DNA from: Mytilisepta virgata
Taxonomy: Eukaryota; Mollusca; Bivalvia; Mytilida; Mytilidae
Direction of reading: 5' to 3'
Length of the DNA stretch: 64,000 nucleotides
Assembly (NCBI GenBank): GCA_028015205.1
Contig: CM051519.1
Span: 91,533,539-91,597,538 of the forward strand
The notes beneath the pieces are model-generated. The model saw only the letters and a list, made by a program, of their open reading frames with translations, searched no databases and was not told the origin of the DNA. This document shows, one piece after another, positions 11,707-23,663 of the stretch (positions within the stretch are counted from its first letter, which is position 1; every line of letters begins with the position of its first letter). The position numbers and the translations under genes were made by a program.

Positions 11707-14061
11707 AGCTCACCTGACCCAAAGGGTCAAGTGAGCTTTTCTCATCACTTGGCGTCCGTCGTCCGTCGTCGTCCGTCGTCCGGCGTTGTCGTTAACATTT
11801 TACATTTTGAACTTCTTCTAGAGAACCACTGAATGGAATGAAACCAAACATGGCATGAATGTTCCTTATGAGGTGCTGACCAAGTGTTGTTACTTTGTAG
11901 CCGATCCATCATCCAAGATGGCCGCCAGCGGGGAACTTAGTTTAACATAGGACCCTATGGGAAATGCATACAAATGACTTCTTTTAGAGAACCACTGAAT
12001 GGAATGAAACTAAATCTGGGATGAATGTTCCTTATGAGGTGCTGACCAAGTGTTGTTACTTTGTAGCCGATCCATTATCCAAGATGGCCGCCAGAGGGGG
12101 ACTTAGTTTAACATAGGACCCTATGGGAAATGCATACAAATGACTTCTTTTAGAGAACCGTTGAATGGAATGAAACCAAACATGGCATGAATGTTCCTTA
12201 TGAGGTGCTGACCAAGTGTTGTTACTTTGTAGCCGATCCATAATCCAAGATGGCCGCCAGCGGGGGACTTAGTTTAACATAGAACCCTATGGGAAATGCA
12301 TACAAATGACTTCTTTTAGAGAACCACTGAATGGAATGAAACTAAATCTGGCATGAATGTTCCTTATGAGGTGCTGACCAAGTGTTGTTACTTTGTAGCC
12401 GATCCATCATCCAAGATGGCCGCCAGCGGGGAACTTAGTTTAACATAGGACCCTATGGGAAATGCATACAAATGACTTCTTTTAGAGAACCACTGAATGG
12501 AATGAAACTAAATCTGGCATGAATGTTCCTTATGAGGTGCTGACCAAGTGTTGTTACTTTGTAGCCGATCCATCATCCAAGATGGCCGCCAGAGGGGAAC
12601 TTAGTTTAACATAGGACCCTATGGGAAATGCATACAAATGACTTCTTTTAGAGAACCGTTGAATGGAATGAAACCAAACATGGCATGAATGTTCCTTATG
12701 AGGTGCTGACCAAGTGTTGTTACTTTGTAGCCGATCCATAATCCAAGATGGCCGCCAGCGGGGGACTTAGTTTAACATAGGACCCTATGGGAAATGCATA
12801 CAAATGACTTCTTTTAGAGAACCGTTGAATGGAATGAAACCAAACATGGCATGAATGTTCCTTATGAGGTGCTGACCAAGTGTTGTTACTTTGTAGCTGA
12901 TCCATAATCCAAGATGGCCGCCAGCGGGGAACTTAGTTTAACATAGAACCCTATGGGAAATGCATACAAATGACTTCTTTTAGTGACCCACTTCATGGAA
13001 TGAAACCAAACATGGCATGAATATTCCTTATGAAGTGCTGACCAAGTGTTGTTACTTTGTAGCTGATCCATCATCCAAGATGGCTGCCAGCGGGGAACTT
13101 AGTTTAACATAGGACCCTATGGGAAATGCATACAAATGACTTCTTTTAGAGAACCACTGAATGGAATGAAACTAAATCTGGCATGAATGTTCCTTATGAG
13201 TTGCTGACCAAGTGTTGTTACTTTGTAGCCGATCCATCATCCAAGATGGCCACCAGAGGGGGACTTAGTTTAACATAGGACCCTATGGGAAATGCATACA
13301 AATGACTTCTTTTAGAGAACCGTTGAATAGAATGAAACCAAACATGGCATGAATGTTCCTTATGAGGTGCTGACCAAGTGTTGTTACTTTGTAGCCGATC
13401 CATAATCCAAGATGGCCGCCAGCGGGAGACTAAGTTTAACATTGGACCCTATGGGAAATGCATACAAATGACTTCTTTTAGAGAACCACTGAATGGAATG
13501 TAACAAAACATAGCATGAATGTTCCTTATGAGGTGCTGACCAAGTGTTGTTACTTTGTAGCCGATCCATAATCCAAGATGGCCGCCAGCGGGGGACTTAG
13601 TTTAACATAGAACCCTATGGGAAATGCATACAAATGACTTCTTCTAGTGACCCACTTAATGGAATGAAACCAAACATGGCATGAATATTCCTTATGAAGT
13701 ACTGACCAAGTGTTGTTACTTTGTAGCTGATCCATCATCCAAGATGGCCGCCAGCGGGGAACTTAGTTTAACATAGGACCCTATGGGAAATGCATACAAA
13801 TGACTTCTTTTAGAGAACCACTGAACGGAATGAAACTAAATCTGGCATGAATGTTCCTTATGAGGTGCTGACCAAGCGTTGTTACTTTGTAGCCGATCCA
13901 TCATCCAAGATGTTTAGAAGTCTATCAGAAAATTGTAAAAAAAATTCTGAATGGTCACAACTTGACCACATATTCAAAAATAATAATGATAAGATGTCTT
14001 CAGTAGCTATTGTAATCACATTAGATACAGGTGAGCGACACAGGCTCTTGAGAGCCTCTAG
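11707..14061 (+). mobile_element. Pearl/Helentron-like non-autonomous element A, 13 x 166-bp core
   Basis: The 5' end is a hairpin at 11707-11737 (AGCTCACcTGACCC, AAA, then its complement), followed by CACTTGGCGTCCGTCGTCCG-type repeats. The core has 13 copies at exact 166-bp spacing; the anchor TTTGTAGCCGATCCA recurs from 11897 to 13889. Each copy carries CCAAGATGGCCGCCAG and TTTAACATAGGACCCTATGG. The 3' end is the hairpin AGGCTCTTGAGAGCCT (14042-14057) followed at once by CTAG and a T run. It encodes no transposase. Subterminal inverted ends, a tandem core, a 3' hairpin and T-rich insertion flanks match bivalve pearl-like and Helentron-associated elements. The minus-strand frames of about 61 residues are repeat shadows. 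Confidence 0.8.
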
Positions 14062-16653
14062 TTTTATGTTTCCAAAACTTAACCTTACACTCAACAGCCT
14101 GACAAACACATAAGTGACATTAACTACAAACAGACATGATTCTAAAGAATCATATTTCTTTCGTAAATGGCTGTTTTCAGTAGGAGATGACCCATGGAAG
14201 AATGTGTATATGCATTGATCTTGCACTGTTGTGACGTCCAATCGAAATTTTTTTGTCATACCTCTATACCAATCAGGTGTAACGTCAATTGTTGACTGTC
14301 CTCATTGAATTTACCTAGGTACAGGAAACCCAAAAAATCGAGTATTTTTGGAAGAAATAGGTACTTATACTAGTTCAAAAGTGAAGAACTGGAAAATCTT
14401 CACCACCTTTTTTTTAAAATTCAACGTTTTCTCCCTCAGTCTGCTGCACTCAACTTGGGAAAGACGTGAATTTTAAAAACTCGTTGAAGATTTCCCAGTC
14501 TTTACATTGAACTCGTGTGAGAACCTATAATTCCATTTGCATAAAAGAGGCCAAAATATAAGGTGCAGCTATTTTTAAATTGTTTGTAGCTACATGGTGT
14601 GTTTTATTTAACAGTGTGTGACTGTATAATGTATATTATTTGTTTGTGTCTTTGTGTGTGTTATAGATAGGTAATGCAGTGTGTATTGGTGCTGTCTTAT
14701 AAAATATAGACAAGGTATGAATGCTTAATCTGATTATTGGTATGATTTTAATTAAGCATGTGTGATGTCAAATATTCTTATGGGAAGAATGCTTCCATAA
14801 TAAACCAAAAATATTTACAAAGTTGGTAGAGTGTGATGTCCTAATTGAAATCAAAATGTTAAGCTACATAAGAAGAAAGTCATACAATTACGTTATAAAG
14901 TATTCTGTAGATGTGAGATGTGTGACATATGAGTTTCATATATAACAAATCCTCTCACTATGTGTTCAGTAATAATTTTTTTGATAAATATTGATGTAAG
15001 TTGGCCAAAAATGGTTTAGCATGTACATTGATTTCATTGAGAAGATTATGTATTCTATTACAAAATGTAGTGGAATCACATTTATTAATATGTTTGCTTT
15101 GAATCATGTCTGCCACCACGTAAGACTCTTCAATTGTGTAAGTCTTTATGACATAATTTACCAATTTTTAGGCTAGACTGTATCCTGGGTGGTATCCTAA
15201 AGTGCAAGCATTAAATTGATTCATTTGTGAATATCTGACATTCCAAATAAAAATATCTACTGACCTAACTAAAATCCCTATTTATGAAGAGGAGATGCTT
15301 CTCCAAGATACATTTTTTTGTAATTTCATAAATTATATAATTTATTTAAATCCTAAATTGAACACTCTACTTGGTGTATTATGCTAAAAAACATGAAGTG
15401 ATGTTTACTAATGGAAGGTTTTATCTAGTGGCAGACATGTTTCAAAACTATCGTATTGGGTATTATTGGCAGTTTTCTTTTAAACATTCACAGTTTGAGG
15501 CACAGCCTTACATTCACACTTTGAGGCACAGCCTTGAGTAATAGTTTGTACCACAGAGGAGGAAATAATTGGTTTTTTTGTGTTTTCCATTTACAGTCAG
15601 TTGACAAGTATGTGTCTTTTTAAGATGTTTTAAAGATATCCTTAAGCTTTACTAAGTTGAACTGGTAGTCCATTTAGAAGGTGTAGTCTTTCAGATGTGT
15701 AAATATGATATTATGCCAAAATATTTTAAGATATTGCCAATGTTGACAAGTTTAGCAGATAATGTTATTTTTTATAGTGCCATTTTTGTTTTGCATTAGT
15801 TATTTATTCATATTCCTTTTTTAAAATCATTTTATGTCCATATAAAATAAAGTCAAAAGAATGAATCAACTTATTCACTTCATGTCTTTTAAAAAAAACG
15901 TTATCAGTGAAAATATTCACTTTTTTGATGTCAGGATAACTAGTAAAGCAGATTTTACCTTTTTGGAATTTTCTTATGTGGTTAATAGTCGTAAGTAATT
16001 AAATGATATAGGTTGTTCATGTGCCAATGATAACTAGTGTGTGAGCACTAATGATTGCAAATTTTCCTTCTGAAGGTTAATGGATTTTTTTAGGAGGTCT
16101 GGCTACTTTCTCCAATAAAAATGGCCCCCAAAATATATATAAATGAATTATTTTTTCTTCATTGATGTACATTGTTCTTCTGCTTGTTAATAGAAAACAT
16201 TCTCTTTGAATAAAATATATTTACTTATTATGAAGGGTTACCTTAGATCCTTTTCATATATAGAAGAAAGTTGAAGAATATATCTGATTTTTCTCTAAGA
16301 TTTTATAAGGAATTAGATGAATGCTGAATGGTCAGTCTAAAGATTTATATTCAGAAAGACAGTTCTATTTGTTCTCCTAACACATTTAGGGACAAAACAC
16401 CAAATTTAAGCAATTCAGCATAGGCATGACTCCATTGCCATAGTTGAACTTTGAGGGCATTTCTTCAAATCATGGATACTGAGGCATGTGTAGAATTGTC
16501 TAGAGCAAGTCAACGAGGGTGCACCTTTATAAGAAGTAATATATACCGTAAATGTAATGAAAACTTCAAAGAAAAAGTTAGAAATAACATTATAGTTCCT
16601 GGAAACTTTAATGTGTTCTTGTTTTGCAGATCAAATACAAACAACAAATAATT
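14062..16653. other. No gene seen
   Basis: This AT-rich sequence has no open frame with protein-like composition and no clear repeat array. Scattered AATAAA strings (for example 14799, 15846, 16209) could serve the upstream STIMATE transcript. Confidence 0.5.
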
Positions 16654-16806
16654 CTAGTACACTGTATAACTAATCTTGAAATTCAATTACCGAAAAACAC
16701 TAATAATTCAATCATATGCTACGGGCATTTGTGAATTAATGTTCTGTAATCGAATTTCAAGATTAGTTATACTAATTATACATTAATTCACAAATGTGCC
16801 TAGTAC
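16654..16806. repeat. Nested inverted repeats (small MITE-like element)
   Basis: Arms 16666-16690 and 16746-16770 are reverse complements with one mismatch (ACTAATCTTGAAATTCAATT). A second pair, 16723-16742 and 16780-16800 (GGCATTTGTGAATTAATGT and its complement), interlocks with the first. CTAGTAC occurs at both outer edges. No protein is encoded. Confidence 0.6.
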
Positions 16807-18077
16807 CTTTGTATAGCAACGTCATTGGCGACATTTATTGTTATGTCACTTCCTAGAGTGAAATATAACTTTAGATTTCATTGAGTGAATTATTGGATTT
16901 GATTTCACTAGGAAATCCTGGTATTTCATCACACTCAATGTAAGAATTTTGCATAAAGCCAAAATTTCTGCTGAAAGATGCAGAGTTTTTTCACTTCTGT
17001 TTCATAATCTCAGGGATAAATTTAAATCTTTTGAATTATTGTACTTACTTTTAGTCCCGAATTTTGTATTTCTCATTGTCACTTTCAAATCCCAATTTGC
17101 TATATTTTTTTTATTTAAATATACTTTATAACTGTTACTTCATGTAGATTATAAATACATGTTTCATTTTCAAGATTTAAAATCAAATCGATTTCTTTTA
17201 TGTTATGTGTGCCAATATTTTGTGTATTGCATGTACATGTATATGCTAAATATAATTTCTTTAATAAAGTAATATCTTGATTATAATTGATAAGCTAAAA
17301 CTTTACTCTCTTTTTGTTGTCATAGAACTTAAACAAAGGTGTCTTACATTGTATTTTTTCCTAGATGGTGTGCTAATACATAGGAGGGGCTTGTATGAGG
17401 ACAGAAATTTTTTCTAAAAAAATAATGGGAATGTGAGAATAGGCTACATAGAAAAAAGCCCAAACCACCCTAATTTTCAGTTTTTCAAATGTTTTTTAAG
17501 GTAACACGATACTGAAAGACGTAATGTCACGAGTTATCCTCCCTAACGTTACGACGCTTGTGAAATTGAAACACTCTCAACTCGCTCATGCTATGGAACA
17601 TATTGATATAACCCTCGGCTTATTCTCTCATTCCCAATATATTTGTGTCATATATAATGTATCATAATTTTGTTGGTAATTTATCGAAACATAAACAGCT
17701 ATAACATGAAAAAAAAGTGAAATATATGGACCTTATACATTTTTTAAGGCTTTTGAAAATAAAGTAAAGATTTATATTATTACATTGATAAATTGTATTA
17801 TCCTGATTTAGAGTAATTTCTCGCAATTTGATTGGCTGATATTGTCCTAATAAATTTCAGTGCAATTTTTTATTAAGTCAATTCGAATTATGTCCCTTAT
17901 ACCATTGACTTAATAAAAAAAAAATTTCATCATAAAGTTATATTGCCTCTCAATATGAAACAAAACCAAAAGTGAGATATGTTGGATATATTTTGGATTC
18001 GAACTTGTGATAAATTCACCATCCTGATATGGAAAAAAAACAATAAATAAGTCTGATAACAAAATCAGGATAAATTT

Positions 18078-18215
18078 GTTACACAGTGTGCAATTGTCCT
18101 AATACGGAATTTATCGGGTCAATAAAATTCATATCGGGTTCGGCTTCGCCTCACCCGATATGAATTTTATTGACCCGATAAATTCCCGTATTAGGACAAT
18201 TGCACACTGTGTAAC
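18078..18215. repeat. Long hairpin element 1 (138 bp)
   Basis: Left arm 18078-18139 and right arm 18153-18215 are reverse complements over about 62 nt with only a one-base insertion. They surround a CpG-containing loop TCGGCTTCGCCTC. The outer ends are GTTACACAGTGTG and its complement. Two other elements of the same architecture but different sequence lie at 35476-35619 and 48044-48184. Confidence 0.85.
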
Positions 18216-18322
18216 TAATAATATAAGTTTAACATATATTTTGACACATTATATAAAATGAATTAAAAATAGATTTTGCAAGAATTATGAATCTAAACTA
18301 TCTATTTATATCCAATGTTTTT

Positions 18323-18853
18323 GTCCCCTGCTGCAGATGGAGGGACTTAGTAATGGTCTGTGTCTGTCTGTGTGTCTGTCCATCCCAATTACTTTGTGGT
18401 TGCAATTCGTCTGAACCAGTGGAGAGATTTGGTTTACATTTTGCAGGATTGTTACCTATGATCTGAAGATGATCAGACTGTAGTGCCATTTTGATTCAGC
18501 AATTTTTACAAGAGTTATTGGACTTTGTAATATTTTATTACATTGTATCATATGCATACCTTGTGGACACAACTCCTCTGAAACTACTTGGCAGATTTGG
18601 TTTATATTTTGCAGGATTGTTACTTATGATATGACGATTACATACTCTACTGCCATTTTGATTTATTATTTTTATAGGAGTTATGGGACTTAGTTTATAA
18701 TCACTGTGTATCATATATATGCATACCCTGTAAATGTAACTTTTCTGAAAATACTCATAAGACTTTGATTGTATTTTGCAGGATTGTTGCGTATGATATT
18801 CATATTGACGAGGACAAATGTTATTTACTGATTTATCTATTGCAGCAGGGGAC
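18323..18853 (+). mobile_element. Tandem-cored element with GTCCCCTGCTGCA terminal inverted repeats
   Basis: Exact 13-bp inverted termini lie at 18323-18335 (GTCCCCTGCTGCA) and 18841-18853. The core is about three units of 167 bp; the anchor TTGCAGGATTGTT recurs at 18441, 18609 and 18776. A CTGTCTGTGTGTCTGTCC run follows the left end. The core sequence is unrelated to the AGCTCACC elements although the monomer length is the same. The last 60 bp are included in the duplicated segment found again at 43985. Confidence 0.65.
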
Positions 18854-19897
18854 ATATGGTTACTTGTGGCAATCTTGTTAAACTTCGATCAGAAATCTAT
18901 CATCCTGTATAAGAAAATTTGATAGATTTCAGTCAGTTAACTACGGATTTAGTTTACTGTGTAAGCTGAACTTACAATACTGTATACATTTTGAAAGGAA
19001 AAAAATAAGTTTTGTAATGATGTTCATTTTTTGTCAATTATTAGAAGACCTAAGAAATTTTGTAATTTTCTCATTTTGATGTTAAAACAATGATTTTGTA
19101 AATAGGGGACACAATAAGTATTTGTCTAGATTAGACAGGGTTTGTTCTAGGAAAAGTTAAACTGAAAAACATTGAATTGTTAATGATAAAAATAAAAGCT
19201 GGTAGTTTGGATGTGAGTTGGTTAATTTTAATAAATAATTTTAGTATAAGGGATAGCCAGGAATTGTTTTTTTTACTAGAGTAAAAAAATGAATTACATA
19301 GCTTCCAGGATACATTTTATTAAGGCAGCTTTGATTTATGTAAATCTTAGAATTTATTGTTGTATTCTTAGTCATGCAAAGCTTTAGAAGGGTAACGAAG
19401 TGTCTAGAGTATTTTTGAGTGGGAGTATTGAATTTATGGTAAATTTATAATTTCACTATCAGATATCTCATTTTCAACTTCTTGCATGATAGCAGACAAA
19501 AATTTCAGAGCAACTCTATTTGAGAATATTTATAAGTGGATTTTTTCAGTATTGTATACTTGGAAATCGATTATCAGGTTCTATGTTCAAATTATTATCA
19601 TAATGTGTATTTACAGTCTTAAAATATCTCACTTCTTTGTCACTTATTGTATTGATTTTTCTTAAAGTTATCTGATTTTCTGCATTTAAGTTGACCACTC
19701 TACTTGACATTTTTTTTGTCTTTTTTTTTATAAAATTATCTTTGTTTTTTTTTTAAGGTTTAATTACAATTAAAGTCTATAATTACAGTTGTGTACACAT
19801 ACTTTTTCTATTTTTCCTAAATGGTTATTTGACATTTTTTACTGTCATAGGTGTGAATAAAATCTGTCAGTCTCCAAACTGATGAGCATTATAAAAA
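18793..19897 (+). repeat. Duplicated segment, copy 1 (ends at a polyadenylation signal)
   Basis: About 1.1 kb is nearly identical to 43985-45082. Its right limit is just after AATAAA (19856-19861) plus about 25 nt and an A run, as expected of a transcript end. The other copy also ends in an A run at the equivalent place. This suggests the 43.9 kb copy is a 5'-truncated retrocopy of a transcript ending here, possibly a very long STIMATE 3' UTR. No open frame is present. Confidence 0.7.
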
Positions 19898-20184
19898 AAA
19901 TATAATTGAACCAAAATGCATTTATCACTTCGTTACTGGTTTACATTGCATTATTGATAAATTTCTATTGACATGGTGATGATTTTGATTCCTGTTTTTG
20001 GGAGAAATTATATTTTAAGTTTAAAGATTTTTCTCCCTGTTGAAGGCCGTACTGTGACGTTTATAAATGTTTCTTCCTGTTGAAGGCTGTACTGTGACTT
20101 TTAACATGAACAACAGCAATTAAAGTGCTAGTCATTTTCTTACATATATGTCCTCAATATGAAAACAAACATACATATATATTT

Positions 20185-20370
20185 ATATTTGACATGGTCA
20201 GCAGAAACTGCTTACTCCTCCAGAGATACTGAGTCTATCTTTGGTCCATGTTGTTCATATGTTTTTAGTTTTTAATTGTAGTGCATGTATTGTTTTGGTC
20301 TTGTCTTTGTTGTTCTCTGGAGTTTGTCAGTTGTTACGATTTTTGCCTCCTTCGAATATCCCTTGACTTT
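20185..20370 (+). repeat. Degenerate mollusc-type dispersed repeat
   Basis: The order CAGAAACTGCTTACTCCTCC, TTAGTTTTTAATTGTAGTG, then TTGTTGTTCTCTGGAGTTTG resembles a dispersed repeat I recall as abundant in mussel sequences. A related stretch is at 37395-37475. The assignment rests on memory of the family, not on a search. Confidence 0.35.
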
Positions 20371-21272
20371 ACATATTACATGTGTTAAAACAAATAAGAC
20401 AGAATTTGATTAAAGATATAGCTGTATGGATTTTTTTCAGTTTTTTCTCTAGTTTTGGGAATTTACCTGGTTACACGTATGTAAATTTTCATAATTATAT
20501 GGAGATTTGCTAGTTAAGAATATTTCAGTGAAAAGAACACATATTTGGCGGTATATTTTTAATTTTGTCATTACTGTTTATCATTGTTTTGTCGTATGTC
20601 AACAGGTTCATACCAATGGAATGTTTCATTATGTTAAAAAATATCAAATAAAAGTTTAATAATTTGTTGTTTTTTGTGTTCTTTGTTTGGTACCAAAATG
20701 AAATGAGAGGCAAGAACATCTATTATTAGCATTTATTACTGGATATCTCAACAGCCCTGGAATTCTTTGTGATACGAGTTTCCTTGACAATTGACCTACC
20801 AAATCAGGAGCTGTGCAGCTTTGACCATAAGATTTATTTTGCATCAAACTACATACACTCACCTTTATAAGATCAAAGAAGAACACACACATTAAAACAT
20901 ACAGTTCAGTTTTGGTCCAAAAGATTAGAAAAGTTCCTCAATAAATTAAACTTCAATTAAAAAATCCATTAAATGTAACCATATTATTTATGGGAATACT
21001 TACAAGTAGTTAAATTTATGACTTACTGCATGCATGTTACAAAATGGGGCCATGTAGCATTAATCTGTGAATGACAAGAAATCTCTCTATTCACTTCTGA
21101 CGTTAGGAATTTCTTTAAAATCGACCCTAAGTAATTTCAAGTAATACTGATGAAAATGAGGTCTTAAAAGAGTGAGGTCACCGAACTCGTTTTCTTGTTA
21201 TTCCATTTCGAACTTTTCTCCTTTAAAAAATCATTGAAAATAACGTGCCATTTTCAAAGGATTGTTATTTTT
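20371..21272. other. No gene seen
   Basis: The sequence is AT-rich. The minus-strand open frames here have no recognisable domain or splice context. Confidence 0.45.
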
Positions 21273-21276
21273 TTAA

Positions 21277-21546
21277 GGTATCCGGACCATAATAGATCAT
21301 GATCGAAAATTGTATCTATTTTGACCGTGAATGGCTAAACCAAACAATTTAAAGCTGGAATTATATATATATATTTTTCTCAAGTTGAAACACACTTTCT
21401 TGCTTATATGCAGAGTCTGTAAAAATAAGTTAGTTATATTGGCATTTCCGAAGTTTCCCGATAATTACCGAGGTCATTTCAATTGCGTTGTATGGAACAT
21501 CCGGGAACTTTTGAATAATCACGTGGTCATTTATGGTCCGGATACC
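21277..21546. mobile_element. TTAA-flanked MITE (piggyBac-like)
   Basis: The 270-bp element has inverted termini GGTATCCGGACCATAA (16 bp, perfect) at 21277-21292 and its complement at 21531-21546. It is bordered on both sides by TTAA (21273-21276 and 21547-21550), the target-site duplication typical of piggyBac-type transposition. No transposase is present. The open frame starting at 21331 is incidental. Confidence 0.75.
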
Positions 21547-21550
21547 TTAA

Positions 21551-22899
21551 ATCACCACAGATATTTTACATTTAGGTACCAAAATTTCAAGAATTTCTCG
21601 TATTTCAAGATTTTGTTTTTTATTTAATAATTTTCTTTGCGCTAATTGGGAAAATGGTACATAATTTAATTTCCCGCCAATGAAATAGTCGTATCCTTTT
21701 TATTACAAAATGATATATAGAAAATTCTGACGTTAGCATGGTTAAGACTTTTCTTAAAGTAGACATGGAAGAAGATAATAGCGGTCTTCATCGAATAAGA
21801 TTTAAAAAAAAATATAGGTCACTGGCCTTTAAGAAAGAAAATTTACTTTTTAGTCATTTTTCAATAATTATTATGATTAGAGTATTAAAGTACTCTTGGA
21901 AAAACGTTCAATGACGTTACGTCATAATTGGGGTTCCCATCAGACGTACCCGTCCGTCCTAAAAGAATTACATGTGTTGTGTTCTTTAAAAGGGCTTATT
22001 TAGCACTTTTATCTCTTTTTTATGAACAGTAATAAAAGGTGATTGATACTAATTAAAACCAAAAAAATGAAAGAGAGTGATGAAGAGTGTAAAGTACGTG
22101 TTTGACATTTAAAGGGTAAATTACCCAAATAACGGTAACGATAAAAATCTTAACATTTAGCTTAAAATTACCGAGAAAAAACTATAAGTCAAATTGATGC
22201 TAAGGGTTGTATAATAATAATAGTAATAATAATAATACATGTAGTTATAATAAAGCAGTAAATGGAGGTCGGCAGTTAAAAATCAGCAATTATATATATG
22301 ACCTGCGATATACTGTACGTACATGACATATGAACATCATTTCCATGGATGTAGGCTACAGACCGGATAATTTTTGTTAATCATTCTTTTACTTTGAATG
22401 TTTTTACATGAATAAAACGGCTCATTTCTCTCTTAAAATCGTTTAGCGTTAACTTTTGCGAACCTTCCATTGATTGGAGTCGTCTTTCTCTCTCCGTTCA
22501 TCAAATTTTCGTCAGACACGATCACTAGCGTGACGAATTCATGGAATAACTGTGTCCTTGATATATACACAGACCCATTATTATTGATTATAATAAATTA
22601 TAAGTTATTATGTAACCACTAAATTACAGAAAATATATTTAGCTCCATTTGTAATAGATATGGACATAAATACAGAAAAAAATAATCTTCATTTAATTGT
22701 TTATTATTTTTTTTAATAAAAAATAGTTTTCGCTCAGGTTTTACGTCCTGAGATATATTTTTCTTCATTTAAAAAAAATGACGTGTATTTAAACTTTTTA
22801 TTCGACCAAGGTCTCTTCAATGAATAATAATTGCTTTAAAAGGAAATTTTGTAATTACTGGGTTGTTTACGATGGTACAAAATTAACAAATTCGCAGGA
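21551..22899. other. Upstream flank of the type I membrane protein gene
   Basis: No coding sequence is seen. It contains a TAA/TAG microsatellite at about 22211-22236. The promoter of the downstream gene probably lies at the right of this stretch, but I could not identify a convincing TATA box or initiator. Confidence 0.35.
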
Positions 22900-23028
22900 G
22901 TGGACTAGATTTTTTATTCAGTAAAATTTGCCTATTATTATTAAAAGTCAATAGATTTTAATTCAAACGACAACGTCTTGTAAATACTTCTTGAACTTTA
23001 GTATCGAAAAGAAACGCTTTTGATGAAG
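22900..23028 (+). other. Possible 5' UTR exon of the type I membrane protein gene
   Basis: A strong donor GATGAAG|GTAAGA ends at 23028. It pairs with the acceptor CTTATTTTCAG at 23663, just 10 nt before the predicted start codon. The left limit is a guess. Confidence 0.35.
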
Positions 23029-23663
23029 GTAAGACTGAATTATTTACTGAATTTTCAACAAATATATGTATAAATATAAATAACCAGACAAAAATACAGA
23101 CTTTACAACAAGGTCTTCAATGGTGGAAAATCACACCATGTCGCATGCCCTGAATGGCCCCAATTCCTGAGGAGTTAATATCATGTCAGAATATCAAACA
23201 AATAAATAAACTAAAAAGTTTACCGAGACAAAGACATTCATGACCATACTTTCCTGACTTGAGACAGGCACACAACATACGGTAGTGTTAAAACCAGTTT
23301 CGTTAAGCTCTAACCCTCACCCTTTTTATATCAAATATGGTAAAGGAAATATACAAAATATCGATACATTGCACGTTGAATAAATACGAGTTGAAATAGG
23401 TTTGTGTGTTTGTTATTTGTGATCCTGTTAAAATAAACCATTGAATTTTTAACATCACAATAAAAGTAACAAACTATGTTGAACAAATTTTCCTGACTCC
23501 GAGTGCCATTCTCGTTTTTCTCCCGTTCATCAAAGACGCTTGTTATGCACGGAAGCAGCAAATACTAATTTTTATATGCATTCTTATTTCCTAACTATTA
23601 CAGAACTAATTTTAAAAAAATAGAATATAGTTCTTATTGAACTTTCACTAAGCTTATTTTCAG

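Noticed and set aside
12056..13738. Family of ~61-residue minus-strand proteins (MDRLQSNNTWSAPHKEH-like)
   Set aside because: They repeat at exactly 166 bp and come from the tandem core of element A, with no start context, splice support or domain.
19880..19890. CTGATGAG near 19878 (and its copy near 45063) as a hammerhead
   Set aside because: No stem II or GAAA follows; the string stands alone before the A run.
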